A stretch of 33,355 bases of DNA, from contig MCFE01000821.1 of NCBI GenBank assembly GCA_002104905.1, positions 1-33,355 of the forward strand, in the 5' to 3' direction. A program made the translations under genes and the position numbers. Every line of letters starts with the position of its first letter. Position 1 is the stretch's first letter. The stretch comes from Basidiobolus meristosporus CBS 931.73. Lineage: Eukaryota; Basidiobolomycota; Basidiobolomycetes; Basidiobolales; Basidiobolaceae. The notes below the pieces were generated by a model. The model worked only from the letters and a program-made list of their open reading frames with translations, was not told where the DNA came from and did no database searches. Below, one piece after another: positions 9,527-20,059 of this stretch.

Positions 9527-12500
9527 TACAAAAAATAACTTGGTCCTGCAGGTGGATCCAAGCTGGATCAGCTGCCAAGATCATGTCAGGAGACTGCAAT
9601 AATACCAACAGCTTTGAGTGAATGGACATCTACATAATCTTACAATGGATTCACAAGAGCATTTAGCTCACTTTACAGCCAAATAAAGTTAAAAATATAA
9701 TGGTGTTTGTACAGCATTTTGCCAAGGGTGGCATGGCATTGTTGTGGTCTTAATGTGCTCTACAACTACTTGACTGGAGCTAATTGGCCAGTACATCTAA
9801 TTGCCTTATGTGGTAAAAACCTGACAGTGTTTTGATGGCCTCATTGTAAGCCTCTGATGGCATTATTATGGCAGTGTGGTGGCCTACAGCTGGTTCTGTG
9901 TAATCTTACTGTACCAATTTACCAAGTGGTACTTCTATTTCTACCTGCCCTTGCACAATTTATATACTACACTGTAGAGTGGCACATCTTTATTTACTTA
10001 CCCACTACTTTCTTGGGTATTCCACATGTAGTTTGATTCAAAAGATACTACGGCCTCCTGCTTAATAACTACCAAAAATGTGAACACCTGCTGCAATTGA
10101 CATACTTCTATTACCTCAACTTTATGGCTCTACAGTGTGATACTTGCCAAGTTGCCATATACCTTGTATTGCTGGTAATATATACATCTTGCAAACATAT
10201 GCTTAGTTGCCGCCACTTCTGCCATGAATACCTCCTAAATATCTGCAAAGAACTATTTTGTACTTAGCCAATATATTTCTTCTCCCTGCTGGATTCTAGT
10301 CCCCCTTGTAGGTGTGCCCTGGCTCTTGTTTGTGTAAGTTCCATATTGAATTGTGTAGAAGTTGGCTTGCGACCAAGAGAAATCTGGTACACCTTGGTGG
10401 AGTTCTTCTAATAAAAGTTATTTGCTTTTGCACCCAACCCAACTTTGCATTACTTTACTGATTACCCACTCATTGGGGTTGCTTAGCTTCTTGATGCCAT
10501 AGGCATAGGTGTTGCCATGTGCGCATTTGTCCTCAATATTTTCCACCTCTTCATTGCTGTCCTCTATATGCCAACTCATCAAATCCATGATGGACTTGAA
10601 GGTAGTACTTTGGATGAGATTGTGATATGGTAGTACCTGCAACTTGACTTGTCTTCCTATCTCCCTGCATATCTGCTCCATAGGAAACTCCCAAAAGGTT
10701 AAGTAAGGTCCAATATTCTCAACACACTAAGCAAGATGGAGTAGCAAATGGATACAGTAGCAGTAGAGATCTATGTGTTCAGCTTTATATATATAATATA
10801 GCTGTTGAAACTCCATCTCAAACTCTTTGCACAAAAGCTGTAGATGTGTCAAGTTAGTATTGGTGATCTGCTTCTGGATGAATATTCCTACAATGTCCAC
10901 ATATGACTCCCAGTGCTTCCAATGTACTCTTGGTGGAAATGGCTCCAGAAGGCCACTCAAATAAATACAAATCTAGTTTGCTCAGTTCTTGCACTTATAT
11001 TGCTGCATATTTGTATGAATGCTGCTTAGAGCCCATGACATGTACCTTGGGTAGCAGATACTTGATAATATCTTGCCAATTTTTTCAGATTTCTGTGGTA
11101 TATCAAAGGACTCATTTAGCCTGATATGCCCCTTGTACAACTTGGTTATCAGTTTAAGGATATTGCTAAAAAGCAAATGTATTGCTCAAAGTGGAAAGCT
11201 TTTACTCCCACTGATCCCCTCTGTCTTAAGTAGCCCTGATTTCCAATTAATTCCATATTCCAGTCAATAGCTGACAGTTTACCAACTTTGCTGTAATTGT
11301 GTGCTTACTTCTGTAAATTCTCTCTCCCAAAAGATGATCTTCTTAGTGTAGGTATATGGGTAACAATAATGCACATGAGTTATAAAGTAAGTCCCCTGGA
11401 TATCCCAAGCTTGACAGCAATACTGTTCAATGTGCCAAGAGAAGCCAGCTATCTTGCTATGCAGATAATAATAGGCACTTTAACATGATGATCATTTACT
11501 GTTATTCTGCTGGAAAGTGCACAAAATATCCAGCAATGGATACAGGCAGCCATCCAGGTTGGATACTGATTTGGGCCCAGATACCAATGAGACTACCATC
11601 AGATCTCTCCTTGCATCTTAGCAACTTGTAACATATGTCATCAGATATATTGGATATGTATGCGCTTGGTTGATACTGAGTGCATTATTTTATAGCCCCA
11701 CAATATATGTTGGACTGCATGCGCTTCTTTAGGTGGGGTATTGCAAAGATATATCTGTGGTATGAGCAATGTTTTCCCCAAAGGTGGTGGATTCCTGACA
11801 AGTTGGACACTTTGTAATGGTGGCATTTTCTGATGTGAATGTCACGCACCTGCTAACACAGGCTTTTATCAGGATGGTCCCTGGGTCATATGTTGCCAGC
11901 TGTGTAATAGTTTTTCCATTTACAATATGTACATGGTAAGTTGCATCCTGGGATGCTGATGGCAAGATGTACAAGTATATTCTCAAAGCCTCCATTACAA
12001 TAAAACATACCACTTCTCTAGCCACAACATTACATCATTCAACAGAAATGGACTACTATGCTTACTTAACTCCGTAAAGTATCTGTGGCACTTTTTTTCA
12101 GCAGGTGTTATCTCATTGCATATTGGGATTTTGCCAGGCTCATGCAGAATACTATTGTGTGGGGAGATAGGCTCAACATCCATCATTCAGCCTGCTTCCA
12201 AGCTATCACTCCGCATGCCATATTTGGAAGGCGGGGGTGAGCCCAATGGTGTCATAAGCTCACCTAACTCAGTTTGTGCAAGGTGACAAGTATGGCAAGG
12301 TGCTGTTATAGAAGTATCTAGTGTCTAGCAAGATATTGTAGGTACAGTAGTGACTGATGAATGGTCAAATATGACTACTATGGCAAATATATAGCCATGA
12401 TCTGTGCAACACTTCCTATGCTATCTTCATGTCTCATGGCTGAGAGGCTTGCTACAATAGCCACATGGACTTTTTTCTCTTCTCTTACAGCATTGAATCT

Positions 12501-12570
12501 AAGTAGGCTTGTCCATAAGGTAAAGAGTTTGACACTCAACAACATAATGTCATCAAAACATTTTTTGTCA
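9527..12570 (-). pseudogene. Tnp2-like (CACTA/EnSpm) transposase pseudogene, longest copy
   Basis: The most complete transposase copy, read from about 12500 to 9527 on the reverse strand through several frames. Visible in order: zinc-finger-like CGYCSKPLSHET near 12430; CVSRCVTFTSENATI then TKCPTCQ near 11790-11860, matching the Cys pairs before the catalytic domain of Tnp2/Transposase_21 proteins; TLLIPQIYLCNTPP and ILWGYKIMHS just after; GPKSVSNLDGCLYPLLDIL near 11530-11590, the Tnp2 GP..P..N...FLYPL motif; HWKHWESYVDIVGI near 10880-10920; and IHLLLHLA...GPYLTFWEFPMEQICREIG at about 10655-10760, which resembles the DUF4218-like region of EnSpm transposases (HLL.HL...GP......P.ER). The C-terminal part (EEIYWLSTK.FFADI near 10260, ATKHMFARYIYYQQYKVYGN near 10190) is unassigned. 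Catalytic acidic residues cannot be placed because of the many stops and shifts. The left end is the decayed terminus CCCTACAAAAAATAACTTGG. Confidence 0.62.
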
Positions 12571-13515
12571 ATACTTATGTGAATTTATGACAGTCTTGTA
12601 AGCTGTGATACATCCTAATCTCTGACAATTCTCTCCTATATAAGCTAAGTCTGCCAAAAATTTCTCCTGTCTGCTGAGTTCTGGACAGTTCTCTACCCAG
12701 AGTGCGTTGTTGGGCCTACTTCCAGCAAATGGCCCACTAAACCCAATGATGTTATCCTCAATGTCAGACAGTACTTGAAACTTCACACAGTGCACCTTGT
12801 ACTTGCCAGAATGAAATTGCCACTGCCATCTAGAAGGTCTGTTAATACTGAATGGGAAGGTATCTAAAATACTCCTGATATGGAACCTGTTGCTGAACAC
12901 TCTGGGATATGGAAGTCTATTGGAGCTTCTGAACCTAGAATTTCAAGCTTGCTCCAGGTCATTCATACCCTCTACATGGTGGTTCTCCATTGCTGTCAGC
13001 TGGGAATGAAAGCTTCTAGGATTTTGGTAGCCATAGATGGTGGGATGAAGACTTATGGAGCAATGGTTCTTGTAATAGCAGAGAAGCTTAACAATGGATC
13101 TCCTTGATTAGATTAGGGTAGTTGGTCCACAGAACTAGGTATTGATGTCCTCTAGTGTGTCAAAAGGAAATCAAGTGGTTGTGATGCAATCAATGAAAAA
13201 AGACCATTCAGATGAGTAAGTCATATTAAAATTGGCAGATGATTGGGCTGAGGTGATTTGTATTGTTTTGGTGCAATCAGCTATATATATCTGGTTTTCA
13301 GGCATTATGATGAAATCACCATCAACTGCCATGTATCTCATTGTTATGTTGCAAAAATCATCCTCAAACAATGACTTGGTATTTTTATTGATGCTTTACA
13401 TACAAGCCTATATTCAAATAAGAAATCAGCAATTGATGTGTTCTGATATGTGCCAATGCAATCCAAGATGCATCATGTATGACACATGAAAAATTCAACA
13501 ATCACATTAGTTTTC
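12568..13515 (-). pseudogene. DDE_Tnp_4 (PIF-Harbinger/IS5-like) transposase pseudogene
   Basis: Reverse-strand transposase remnant. The N-terminal part reads TTTGFPFDVLEE-like sequence (clearest in the second copy at 14036-14475) followed by a C-G...SRRSLVKL stretch typical of the region before the DDE domain. The catalytic part, open from 12900 to 12568, carries LDTFPFSINRPSRW (first Asp), HSGKYKVHCVKFQVLSDIED, IGFSGPFAGSRPNNALWVEN and FLADLAYIGEN (third acidic position as LAD..Y.G). In the family the middle motif is GS.HD; here it reads GSRPNN, so the second Asp is lost. The stretch upstream of 12900 is broken by stops. Normal role: cut-and-paste transposition by a DDE nuclease. The family assignment is confident; Harbinger rather than a related IS5-like group is likely but not certain. 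Confidence 0.75.
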
Positions 13516-13516
13516 A

Positions 13517-13710
13517 TATGTTTAGACTTGTTCCGTTGCATATTGCAACATTGAGCCATGAGTGCCAAATGATGCCATAGTGTGCCAGGGAGGCCAAGTA
13601 AACCTATACTTGGCCACAGAGTGTGATACATAGCTCTGCATCTTCATGCAAAGCAGCCCTTGTGCTTCTCTAATGATGCAGGAGAAATATCCATTTTGAC
13701 GTTTTTTTGT
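13517..13710 (-). repeat. Inverted repeat arm X (partner at 17390-17570)
   Basis: The reverse complement matches 17390-17570 closely. Shared blocks are GCTGCTTTGCA.-AAGATGCAGAGCTATG, ACACTCTGTGGCCAAGTATAGG, ACTTGGCCTCCCTG, CATCATTTGGCACTCATG and CAATGGAACA/CAACGGAACA. Here it lies directly upstream of the reverse-strand transposase; at 17.4 kb it lies directly upstream of the Gln-rich ORF. It is probably the terminal region of the Harbinger-like element or of a related non-autonomous one. Confidence 0.6.
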
Positions 13711-13772
13711 GGATCAATGTTGTGCAGGATGTATAAGAGCACAGAAGAGCTGCAGTCATGCATCAGGTACTC

Positions 13773-14006
13773 AATACCCATGGCACTCTGAATCTAGCTC
13801 CTGTGGCTTGCAACATGTCACAAAAATGCATGGCACCATCTTGGTCCAATGGTACAATCTGGCACTGAATTTAATTATTGGCCTTAGGGTAAGATCTATA
13901 TAAAGCACTTATATTGCCAGATAGTACCATTGGACCAAGATAGTGCCATACATTTTTGTGACATGTTGCAAGCCACAGGAGCTAGATTCAGAGAGCCATG
14001 GGCATT
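13773..14006. repeat. MITE-like hairpin: 92-bp inverted arms with 50-bp loop
   Basis: Arms 13773-13864 and 13915-14006 are reverse complements of each other with only about seven mismatches (for example CTCCTGTGGCTTGCAACATG against its inverse CATGTTGCAAGCCACAGGAG). The loop is 13865-13914. No target duplication is obvious. The bases just after it (14007-14035, ACTTGTTCTGTTGGATAGTG) repeat the inner end of arm X, so the hairpin may be a deletion derivative of the neighbouring DNA transposon. Confidence 0.75.
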
Positions 14007-14035
14007 AGACTTGTTCTGTTGGATAGTGCCACATA

Positions 14036-14475
14036 GTGAAGCTTAACAAGGGATCTCCTTGAATATATTGGGATAGATGAACCACAGTACTTGGTATAGA
14101 TCTCCTCTAGTACGTCAAAAGGAAATCCAGTGGTAGTGATGGGATTGATGAGAAAAGAACATTCAGATGAGTAAGTCATATTAAAGTTTGTAGATGAACA
14201 GGCCAATGTGATTCAAATCAATTTGGCATGATCAGCTTTATTTATCTGATTTTGCATGCATTATGATTAAATCTCCATCAATTGCTATGTATCCCATCAT
14301 TATGTAGAAAAAATCATCCTCAAACAATGACCAGGTATTTTTATTGATGTATTACTCACATGTGTATAATCAAACAGGTAATCTGCAATTAATGTGTTCT
14401 GATCTGTGTCAATATGATCTAAGATGCATCATGCACAATATATGGAAAATTCAACAATCACATTAGTTTTCATAT
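14036..14475 (-). pseudogene. Second, truncated copy of the DDE_Tnp_4 transposase 5' region
   Basis: A direct repeat of 13082-13515: shared GAAGCTTAACAA.GGATCTCC, TCAAAAGGAAATC, CATTCAGATGAGTAAGTCAT, AAAATCATCCTCAAACAATGAC, AGATGCATCATG and AAAATTCAACAATCACATTA. On the reverse strand it encodes GFPFDVLEEIYTKYCG and SRRSLVKLHYVAL, the part before the catalytic domain, and it breaks off at 14036, where the hairpin-associated sequence starts. Its 5' side abuts the forward-strand Gln-rich ORF, giving a head-to-head arrangement. Confidence 0.65.
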
Positions 14476-16593
14476 ATATTTCATATAAGACCAGGTTAAT
14501 GCCAATACACCACTGTATAAGTATCCAAATCCACCACTATGGTCCCTATACCAAGTCTCAACTCATCTTTAGTTCAACCCAGACAAAACCCATCCCCCAG
14601 CTCAGAAGCATGGTCTGGACCAGAAAAGGCATTGTTGGATCTGTTTGAGTTCTTGCCAAATGCTTTCAGTATGGCCCAAGTGTCTATGATGAGCCTTCAT
14701 ACAGATATTTGGGCACTACTCATTAATCTAGCAGAACTAGATACCTCAGAGAGTCAACAGAGATGGATGAACCTGAGTAGAAAGCTGTGGCATGAGTTCT
14801 ACATCAAGATGCCAGTGGATGTATGTAAAATGACATATAACAAGACAAGTATTGAAATTAAGAATGAGCTGAGAGTGAGGGGATTTGATGAGGAAGCCGC
14901 ATAAGAATGTTTCCACACGCAATTTGCTCAGTGCGGGCCCAACACATCTGTTTGTGCCTCAGCTTTAGGAACCAAAGAGACTTTGAATGAGTTTTTGCCT
15001 CAAATGACTAATGAATTATGTGATATATTAGTAGAGCTAAGTGGCTTCTGAGAGCAATATACACAGGACTCATACAGGCAACAGTTGCAAGGTATTAGAC
15101 AGAGGGTAAGTAAATACTTTGAGGAATAAGCAGGTGAGCTTCAAGAGGAAGAATACAGACTGCAAGCAACATTGTCTGGATTGCGCCAGCACACCTTGCT
15201 GGATTCCTTACCATCCCTTGCAACTGCAGCGCGCTGATGCACGTCAGTCCAAATTATACCAACACCCTTCACAAGAGCGCCCCACATTGACTCAACATAT
15301 ATTGGGTCAATGCATGTGCTTCAGAGTAAGACCACCAGAGCCTGCCAAACTGCTCAAAAAGACACAAGTCCATTGGAGTGGTGTGGTAGGGTAAGCATAC
15401 CTCCCACTGACAAGTTTATTCATATAGTCATTATGATATACTTATCCATATTTTATCTTTACAGTATTATCCCATTCTTCTTTTGCCCATATTATCAGTA
15501 TTATCCCCATATGATGTTTACCCTGATTAGTTGTTAGCATTAGTTATCCCAGATGTTATTCAGCTTTGTGATCAGTGTATGTATCTACATAAGGTAAGTA
15601 CCTGTGTCAGTACCTGTGACACATGACCTAGGTCTGTGTTACCATCCCTACCATTTCAATACCATATTTGGTATATATATGTTGCACAGGCTTCAGACTA
15701 CTGATTCCTGATTGGTTGAATGTGCTGTGCCTTTTAGAACCTTCCAGGACATTCTTGGCATATTTTTAGCTCATAGTGATGTCATCAAGAATTCCACTGA
15801 TACCCAGAATCTTCTAGAACCTTGTCATTAGTAATCACTTGGCAATCAGGAGAAGTATTTAAGGGAAAGCAATCCCTCATCAATAAATCATCCCTTCTAT
15901 CAGTGATACTTCTACCTTATTGATTAGCAGTTGATCACTGCACCTGCCTTCAACAATACATCTCAGACCTGCCATCAAGGAGCTTTTCAGGGTAGTGCAC
16001 AAGACACACAGAGGCCTTTGGAGACACTTGGAGCACCTAGGAAGCTAGAAAAGCAGGTGCTTTTATCAAAGTGACATATTGACAAAGACACCAGCAGTTT
16101 AGACCCAGAGGTTATTGCACCCATCAGACACCTCACACACCTTGAGTTTTGTAGCTTCTCCCAGGAGTACCTCTACACCACCACAGCAGGCCAAGTCATG
16201 TCAACAAGTGGTACCATATTGAACTCAGCCAAAGGCCATATCAGCACATCAAGTTGTGTCTGCACATGCCATTACACCTGACCATCAGCAAGTTTCTTCT
16301 GGTGAACTGACTGATGATCACCCACATGAAGTGCCTCCACAACATGAGCCTTTGGCAAGTAAAAGAATGCATTAGTGCATAGCACTGCAGGCCAGCTCAG
16401 TTGCATCATCCGGAGCAATTCAGTGTGGCCAAGCTGCAGCATTGCACTCATCAACTAGGAGGCAAAATACTGACTACAAATACACAAGTAACCAAGAGGA
16501 TAGTCAACAAGAAAGTAGTTTAGGTGTGCAAAGTGAATCAATATCAAATGCTTCAGTAGTAATCCCTGTGAGAAAAAAGCCTAGGAGAAGATG
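14476..16593 (+). pseudogene. Gln-rich ORF of unknown function, copy 1 (interrupted)
   Basis: Product not recognised. The open part 14539-14904 includes FSMAQVSMMSLHTDIWALL and NLSRKLWHEFYIKMP, and parallels 17630-18000 almost residue for residue. After stops the reading continues to about 15370 with an acidic EEYRLQ region and a Gln-rich tail. Homology with copy 2 is lost at about 15360 and resumes at about 16180 (SQPKAISAHQVV, AITPDHQQVSSGEL), ending in RKKPRRR and a stop at 16593. The roughly 0.8 kb in between looks like an insertion. Head-to-head with the DDE_Tnp_4 transposase, it could be the second protein of that element (Harbinger elements usually carry two genes), but no Myb/SANT motif is convincing. 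Confidence 0.4.
15600..15970 (+). repeat. LTR-like promoter/poly(A) module inside the 15.4-16.2 kb insertion
   Basis: Within sequence absent from the sister copy of the Gln-rich ORF, a TATTTAA box (15856-15862) is followed 20 bases later by AATAAA (15882-15887) and a pyrimidine-rich stretch, the compact layout of an LTR R region. TGTGACACATGACC at 15615 is a plausible LTR start and AACAATACA near 15957 a plausible end. No target duplication could be fixed, so the boundaries and the LTR nature are provisional. Confidence 0.3.
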
Positions 16594-17389
16594 ATGCAAT
16601 TGCATTGAATTGCTGTTATATGTAATGATTCAAACAACGCATTTTTTTTGCAATCCGCATTGAGCCATTGCAAATCAGTGATCACTAAATTTTTGATACA
16701 AGCAGTATTAAGGTTGTCTCCCATTTGAGACAGGACCCCTATAAATAAACACCCTGCATATGTATACATCATCTGTGGCACCAGTGCAGCCATTTGATCC
16801 AATTTGCACTCGTACAAACAGTTGCGTGCTAGCTATGACACCTTGTCCAATCACTAAGATCAGGGATTTACTTGCTTAATGGGCAAAATGGGATATTTAA
16901 TGGCAAATCAGGTAGCTTGTTTATTGGGCAAAGAGCCAATTGGGGGCTGAAAGCTTCAGGATACTTTTGGACCAATTAGCCCCTGAGATACCATCCAATT
17001 GGAGTGATGGTAACCAAAAAGGTAAGTATCAGTGTAGTTTATAGTGCGATATGCATTTATTTCCATTTACATTAAAGAAACATTTCCAAATACCGGAATT
17101 TACATACCATAATAGTGGTATCCAATTGCACACATGATGTAACCATTACAAGTGGGTGCAATCATATATGCCAACCTCATTGTGTCAGATTGTGCCATAG
17201 TGTGCAAGATTGTCCAAGAGTGATCCTGCCTACTGGGAGCTACAATATTGCACCCAATTGCTCTTTAAGACCACAGATTGCGCTGCATGCCCTGGCACAG
17301 TACAATGGAAGAAGTCTACAAAGTACCAGATGCATATCTTCAATTGCTTTGTGCTCTGATACATCCTGCGCAACATTGACCATGAAAAT
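16594..17389. other. Unassigned spacer with repeated TTGTGC/GCACAA-type motifs
   Basis: No recognisable gene. Short motifs such as TTGTGCCATAGTGTGC, AATTGCAC and TTGCACCC recur at 17125-17270, as in the subterminal regions of DNA transposons. A reverse reading of 16581-16817 is open for 78 codons but has no recognisable similarity. The segment leads directly into arm X at 17390. Confidence 0.35.
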
Positions 17390-17570
17390 GGTCAAAAAAT
17401 GGATTTTCTCCAACACAATGGGTGAAACACAGGTGCTGCTTTGCACAAAGATGCAGAGCTATGCTTTACACTCTGTGGCCAAGTATAGGCTCACTTGGCC
17501 TCCCTGACACACTAATGCATCATTTGGCACTCATGTCTCAATGTGGCACTATCCAATGGAACAGGTATAT
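17390..17570 (+). repeat. Inverted repeat arm X (partner at 13517-13710)
   Basis: Forward-oriented partner of the arm at 13517-13710, about 180 bp with high similarity by eye. It ends in GGCACTATCCAATGGAACAG just before the Gln-rich ORF. The pair encloses about 3.7 kb (13.7-17.4 kb). Confidence 0.6.
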
Positions 17571-18555
17571 TTCATATACAACCAGGTTGATGCCAATACA
17601 CTTCTGTATAGGGATCCAAATCTGTCACTTTGGTCACTATACCAAGACTCAACTCATCTTTAGTACAACCCAAACAAAACCCATCCCCCAACTCACAAGT
17701 GCAATCTGGACTGGAAAAGTCAATGTTGGATCCATTTGAGTTCTTGCCAAATGATTTCAGTATGGCCCAAGTGTCTATGATGATCCTTCATACAGATATT
17801 TGGGCACTACTCATTAATTTAGCAGAACTAGATACCTTGGAGAGTCAACAGAGATGGATGAACCTGAGTAGAAAGCTGTGCCATGAGTTATACTTCAAGA
17901 TGCAAGCAGATGTATGTCAGAAGATACATAACAAGACAAGTATTGAAATCAAGAATGAGCTGAGAGTGAGGGGATTTGATGAGGAAGCCACATGGGAACA
18001 ATTCTGCGTGCAGTTTGCTAAGTATGGGCCGGACATGTCTGTTTGTGCCTTGACTTTGGAAACAAAAGGGATTTTGAATGAGTTTTTGCCTCAAATGACT
18101 AATGTATTACATGATACATTAGTAGAGCTAAGCGGGCTTCAAGAGCAACATACACAGGACTCATCCAGGCAACAGTCTCTAAGTATCAGACAGAGCATAA
18201 GTGAATACCTTGAGGAATCAGAAGGTGAGCTTCAAGTGGAAGAATACAGACTGCAAGCAACAGCATCTAGATCATGCCAGCACGCCCTGCTGGATTCCTT
18301 ACTATCCCTTGCAACTTCAGCGTGCCAGTGCATGTCAGTCCAAACTATGCCAGCACCCTTCACAAAAGCACCCCACATATAGTCAATGCATGTTGGGTCA
18401 ACATGCATGCTTCAGAGCAAAACCACCAGAACTAGCATTGGAGCAAGCCAAGTTGTGTCAACAAGCAGTATCATTCCAAACTCAGCCAAGGGCCATGCAT
18501 TCACATCAACTTGTTCCTGCATGTACCATTACACCTGACCATCAGCAGGTTTCTT
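17571..18555 (+). pseudogene. Gln-rich ORF of unknown function, copy 2
   Basis: Open from ATG 17630 to 18382 (250 codons). Visible are FEFLPNDFSMAQVSMMILHT, a Trp-containing helical stretch (NLAELDTLESQQRWMNLSRK), NKTSIEIKNELRVRGFDEE, LNEFLPQMTNVLHDTLVELS and an acidic segment SEYLEESEGELQVEEY. The C-terminal Gln/Ser-rich part continues in another frame (PELALEQAKLCQQAVSF, TITPDHQQVSYVG), implying a frameshift near 18270-18300. No catalytic motif, membrane segment or known domain is evident. The composition suggests a structural or nucleic-acid-associated accessory protein of the adjacent DNA transposon. Sequence resuming at 18556 belongs to the CACTA-like family, so the 3' end is truncated. 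Confidence 0.45.
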
Positions 18556-20059
18556 ATGTGGGGAGATAGGAAGACCAGTCAAGTTGCAGGTACTACCATA
18601 TCCCAATCTTATCAAGAATATTACCTTCAAGTCCGTCATAGATGTGATGAGTTGGCACATGGAGGACAGCCAGGAATAGTTGGAAAGTACTGAGGACAAA
18701 TTTGCACATGGAGACATCTATGCCTATTGCTTTAAGAAGCTAAGCAGCCCAAATGTGTGGGTAATCAGCTCAGTAATATAAAGTTAGGTTGGGTGCAACA
18801 AGAATTAATTATTACTAGGAAACTCTACCAAGGTATGCCAGTTTTTTCTGGGTCACAAGCCAGCTTCTACACCATTTAATACAGAACTCACACAAACAAG
18901 AGCCAGGGTGCACATATATGGGGGACTAGAATCCGGCAGGGGGAAGGAATATATTGGCTAAATACTAAGAAGTTCTTTGCAGATATTCCAGAAGTGCTTA
19001 AGGAAGAAGTGGCAACAACCAAGCATATGTCTGCCAGATATATATGCTACCAGTAGTACAAGGTATATGGCAACTTTGAAAGTATCACACTAAAAAGCTG
19101 TAAAGTTAAGGTAACAGAAATATGTGAATTGCACCAGGTGTGTATGTTTGAAGAGGGTAGTAAGCAGGAGGCCATAGTTTCTTTGGATTCAAACTACATG
19201 TGAAGTATCCACAATAGTAGTTGGTAAGCAAGCCAAGAGGGATGATTCTGTTGAAATATTAGAGAGATATATTGGAAGTGAGTTGGAGAATTAGAAGATT
19301 TACATGATATTCACTTGATGTTTTATTGAGTTGCAACACAGTATTTATACTTATTGCAGAATTACATAAATGTGACTATTTGGTCATTATCAGGGGAGTC
19401 TCAGGAGTACATGTGCCAAGTTTCAGCTCATTTGGACAAGCTTCAGATTTTCCTAAAATTCTGTACTTCTCTAATTCCTAATAATTAGTAAATATCTTAC
19501 AAACTAATTTCCATGTTGATCATCTGAAATATATCATTTCACTAAGTGCTAGTTCATAATATATTAATAATTAGGTGGACTCCGAATTATTTCAACAGAT
19601 TCTACATTGGAATACATGAATAGCACAAGGGGAGGTAGAAAAGGATATAGCATTTGGTTAGTTGGTACTGTAGCACTATACAGAGCCAGCTTTGAGCCAC
19701 CATACTACCAATATAATGCCATTGGAGTTTTGTATAAAGCTCATCAAAATACCGTCACATTTCTTGCCATATGAAGCAATTAGATGTCCTGGCTGGTTGG
19801 ATCCATTTACAATATTTGTTGAGCACAAAAGGACTGCAACAATACCATGCAATTATTTTTACAGCACCAATCAATCCCTGTCAAGTTTTATCACTTTATT
19901 TGGTAGTAAAATTAGCAAGACATCATTGTGTTCCTTTTGAAGATTGTTAAGAGGGTCACTAATTCCAAGCTGCTGGTATAATGATGGCCTTTCAATGGGA
20001 TCCTGACAGCTGATCCAGATGGGATCCACCCATGGGACCAAATTATTTTTCATAGAGTG
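18556..20059 (+). pseudogene. CACTA-like transposase C-terminal fragment, forward copy
   Basis: Inverse of the 9527-10680 copy. It begins at GGGGAGATAGGAAGACCAGTCAAGTTGCAGG and reads DELAHGGQPG, YWLNTKKFFADIPEVLKEEV and ATKHMSARYICYQ, colinear with the reverse copies. It is interrupted by the solo LTR at 19249-19597. Downstream it ends at ACCAAATTATTTTTCATAGAGTG (20037-20059), whose inverse CACTCTATGAAAAATAATTT is the best-preserved transposase-side terminus and begins with CACT as expected for CACTA elements. Stops are frequent. Confidence 0.58.
19249..19597 (-). repeat. Solo LTR, copia-type family 2, with GATTC target duplication
   Basis: A 349-bp solo LTR in reverse orientation with TGTTGAAATA...TTTCAACA ends. 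It is flanked by perfect 5-bp direct repeats GATTC at 19244-19248 and 19598-19602. On the reverse strand it shows TATAAATAC and a CTCAATAAAA poly(A) region in the right order. It is the same family as the outer LTR at 25612-26333 (shared GTCCACCTAATTATTA and TTTCAGCTCATTTGGACAA-like blocks). It arose by LTR-LTR recombination after insertion into the CACTA-like copy. Confidence 0.93.

Noticed and set aside
12880-13107. Forward-strand 75-codon open frame
   Set aside because: It is antisense to the DDE_Tnp_4 transposase remnant, which explains the sequence; it has no similarity of its own.
15389-15466. Intron with GTAAGC...TTTACAG ends
   Set aside because: The flanking reading frames are broken and the sequence lies in a segment absent from the sister copy, so the splice-like ends are probably chance.
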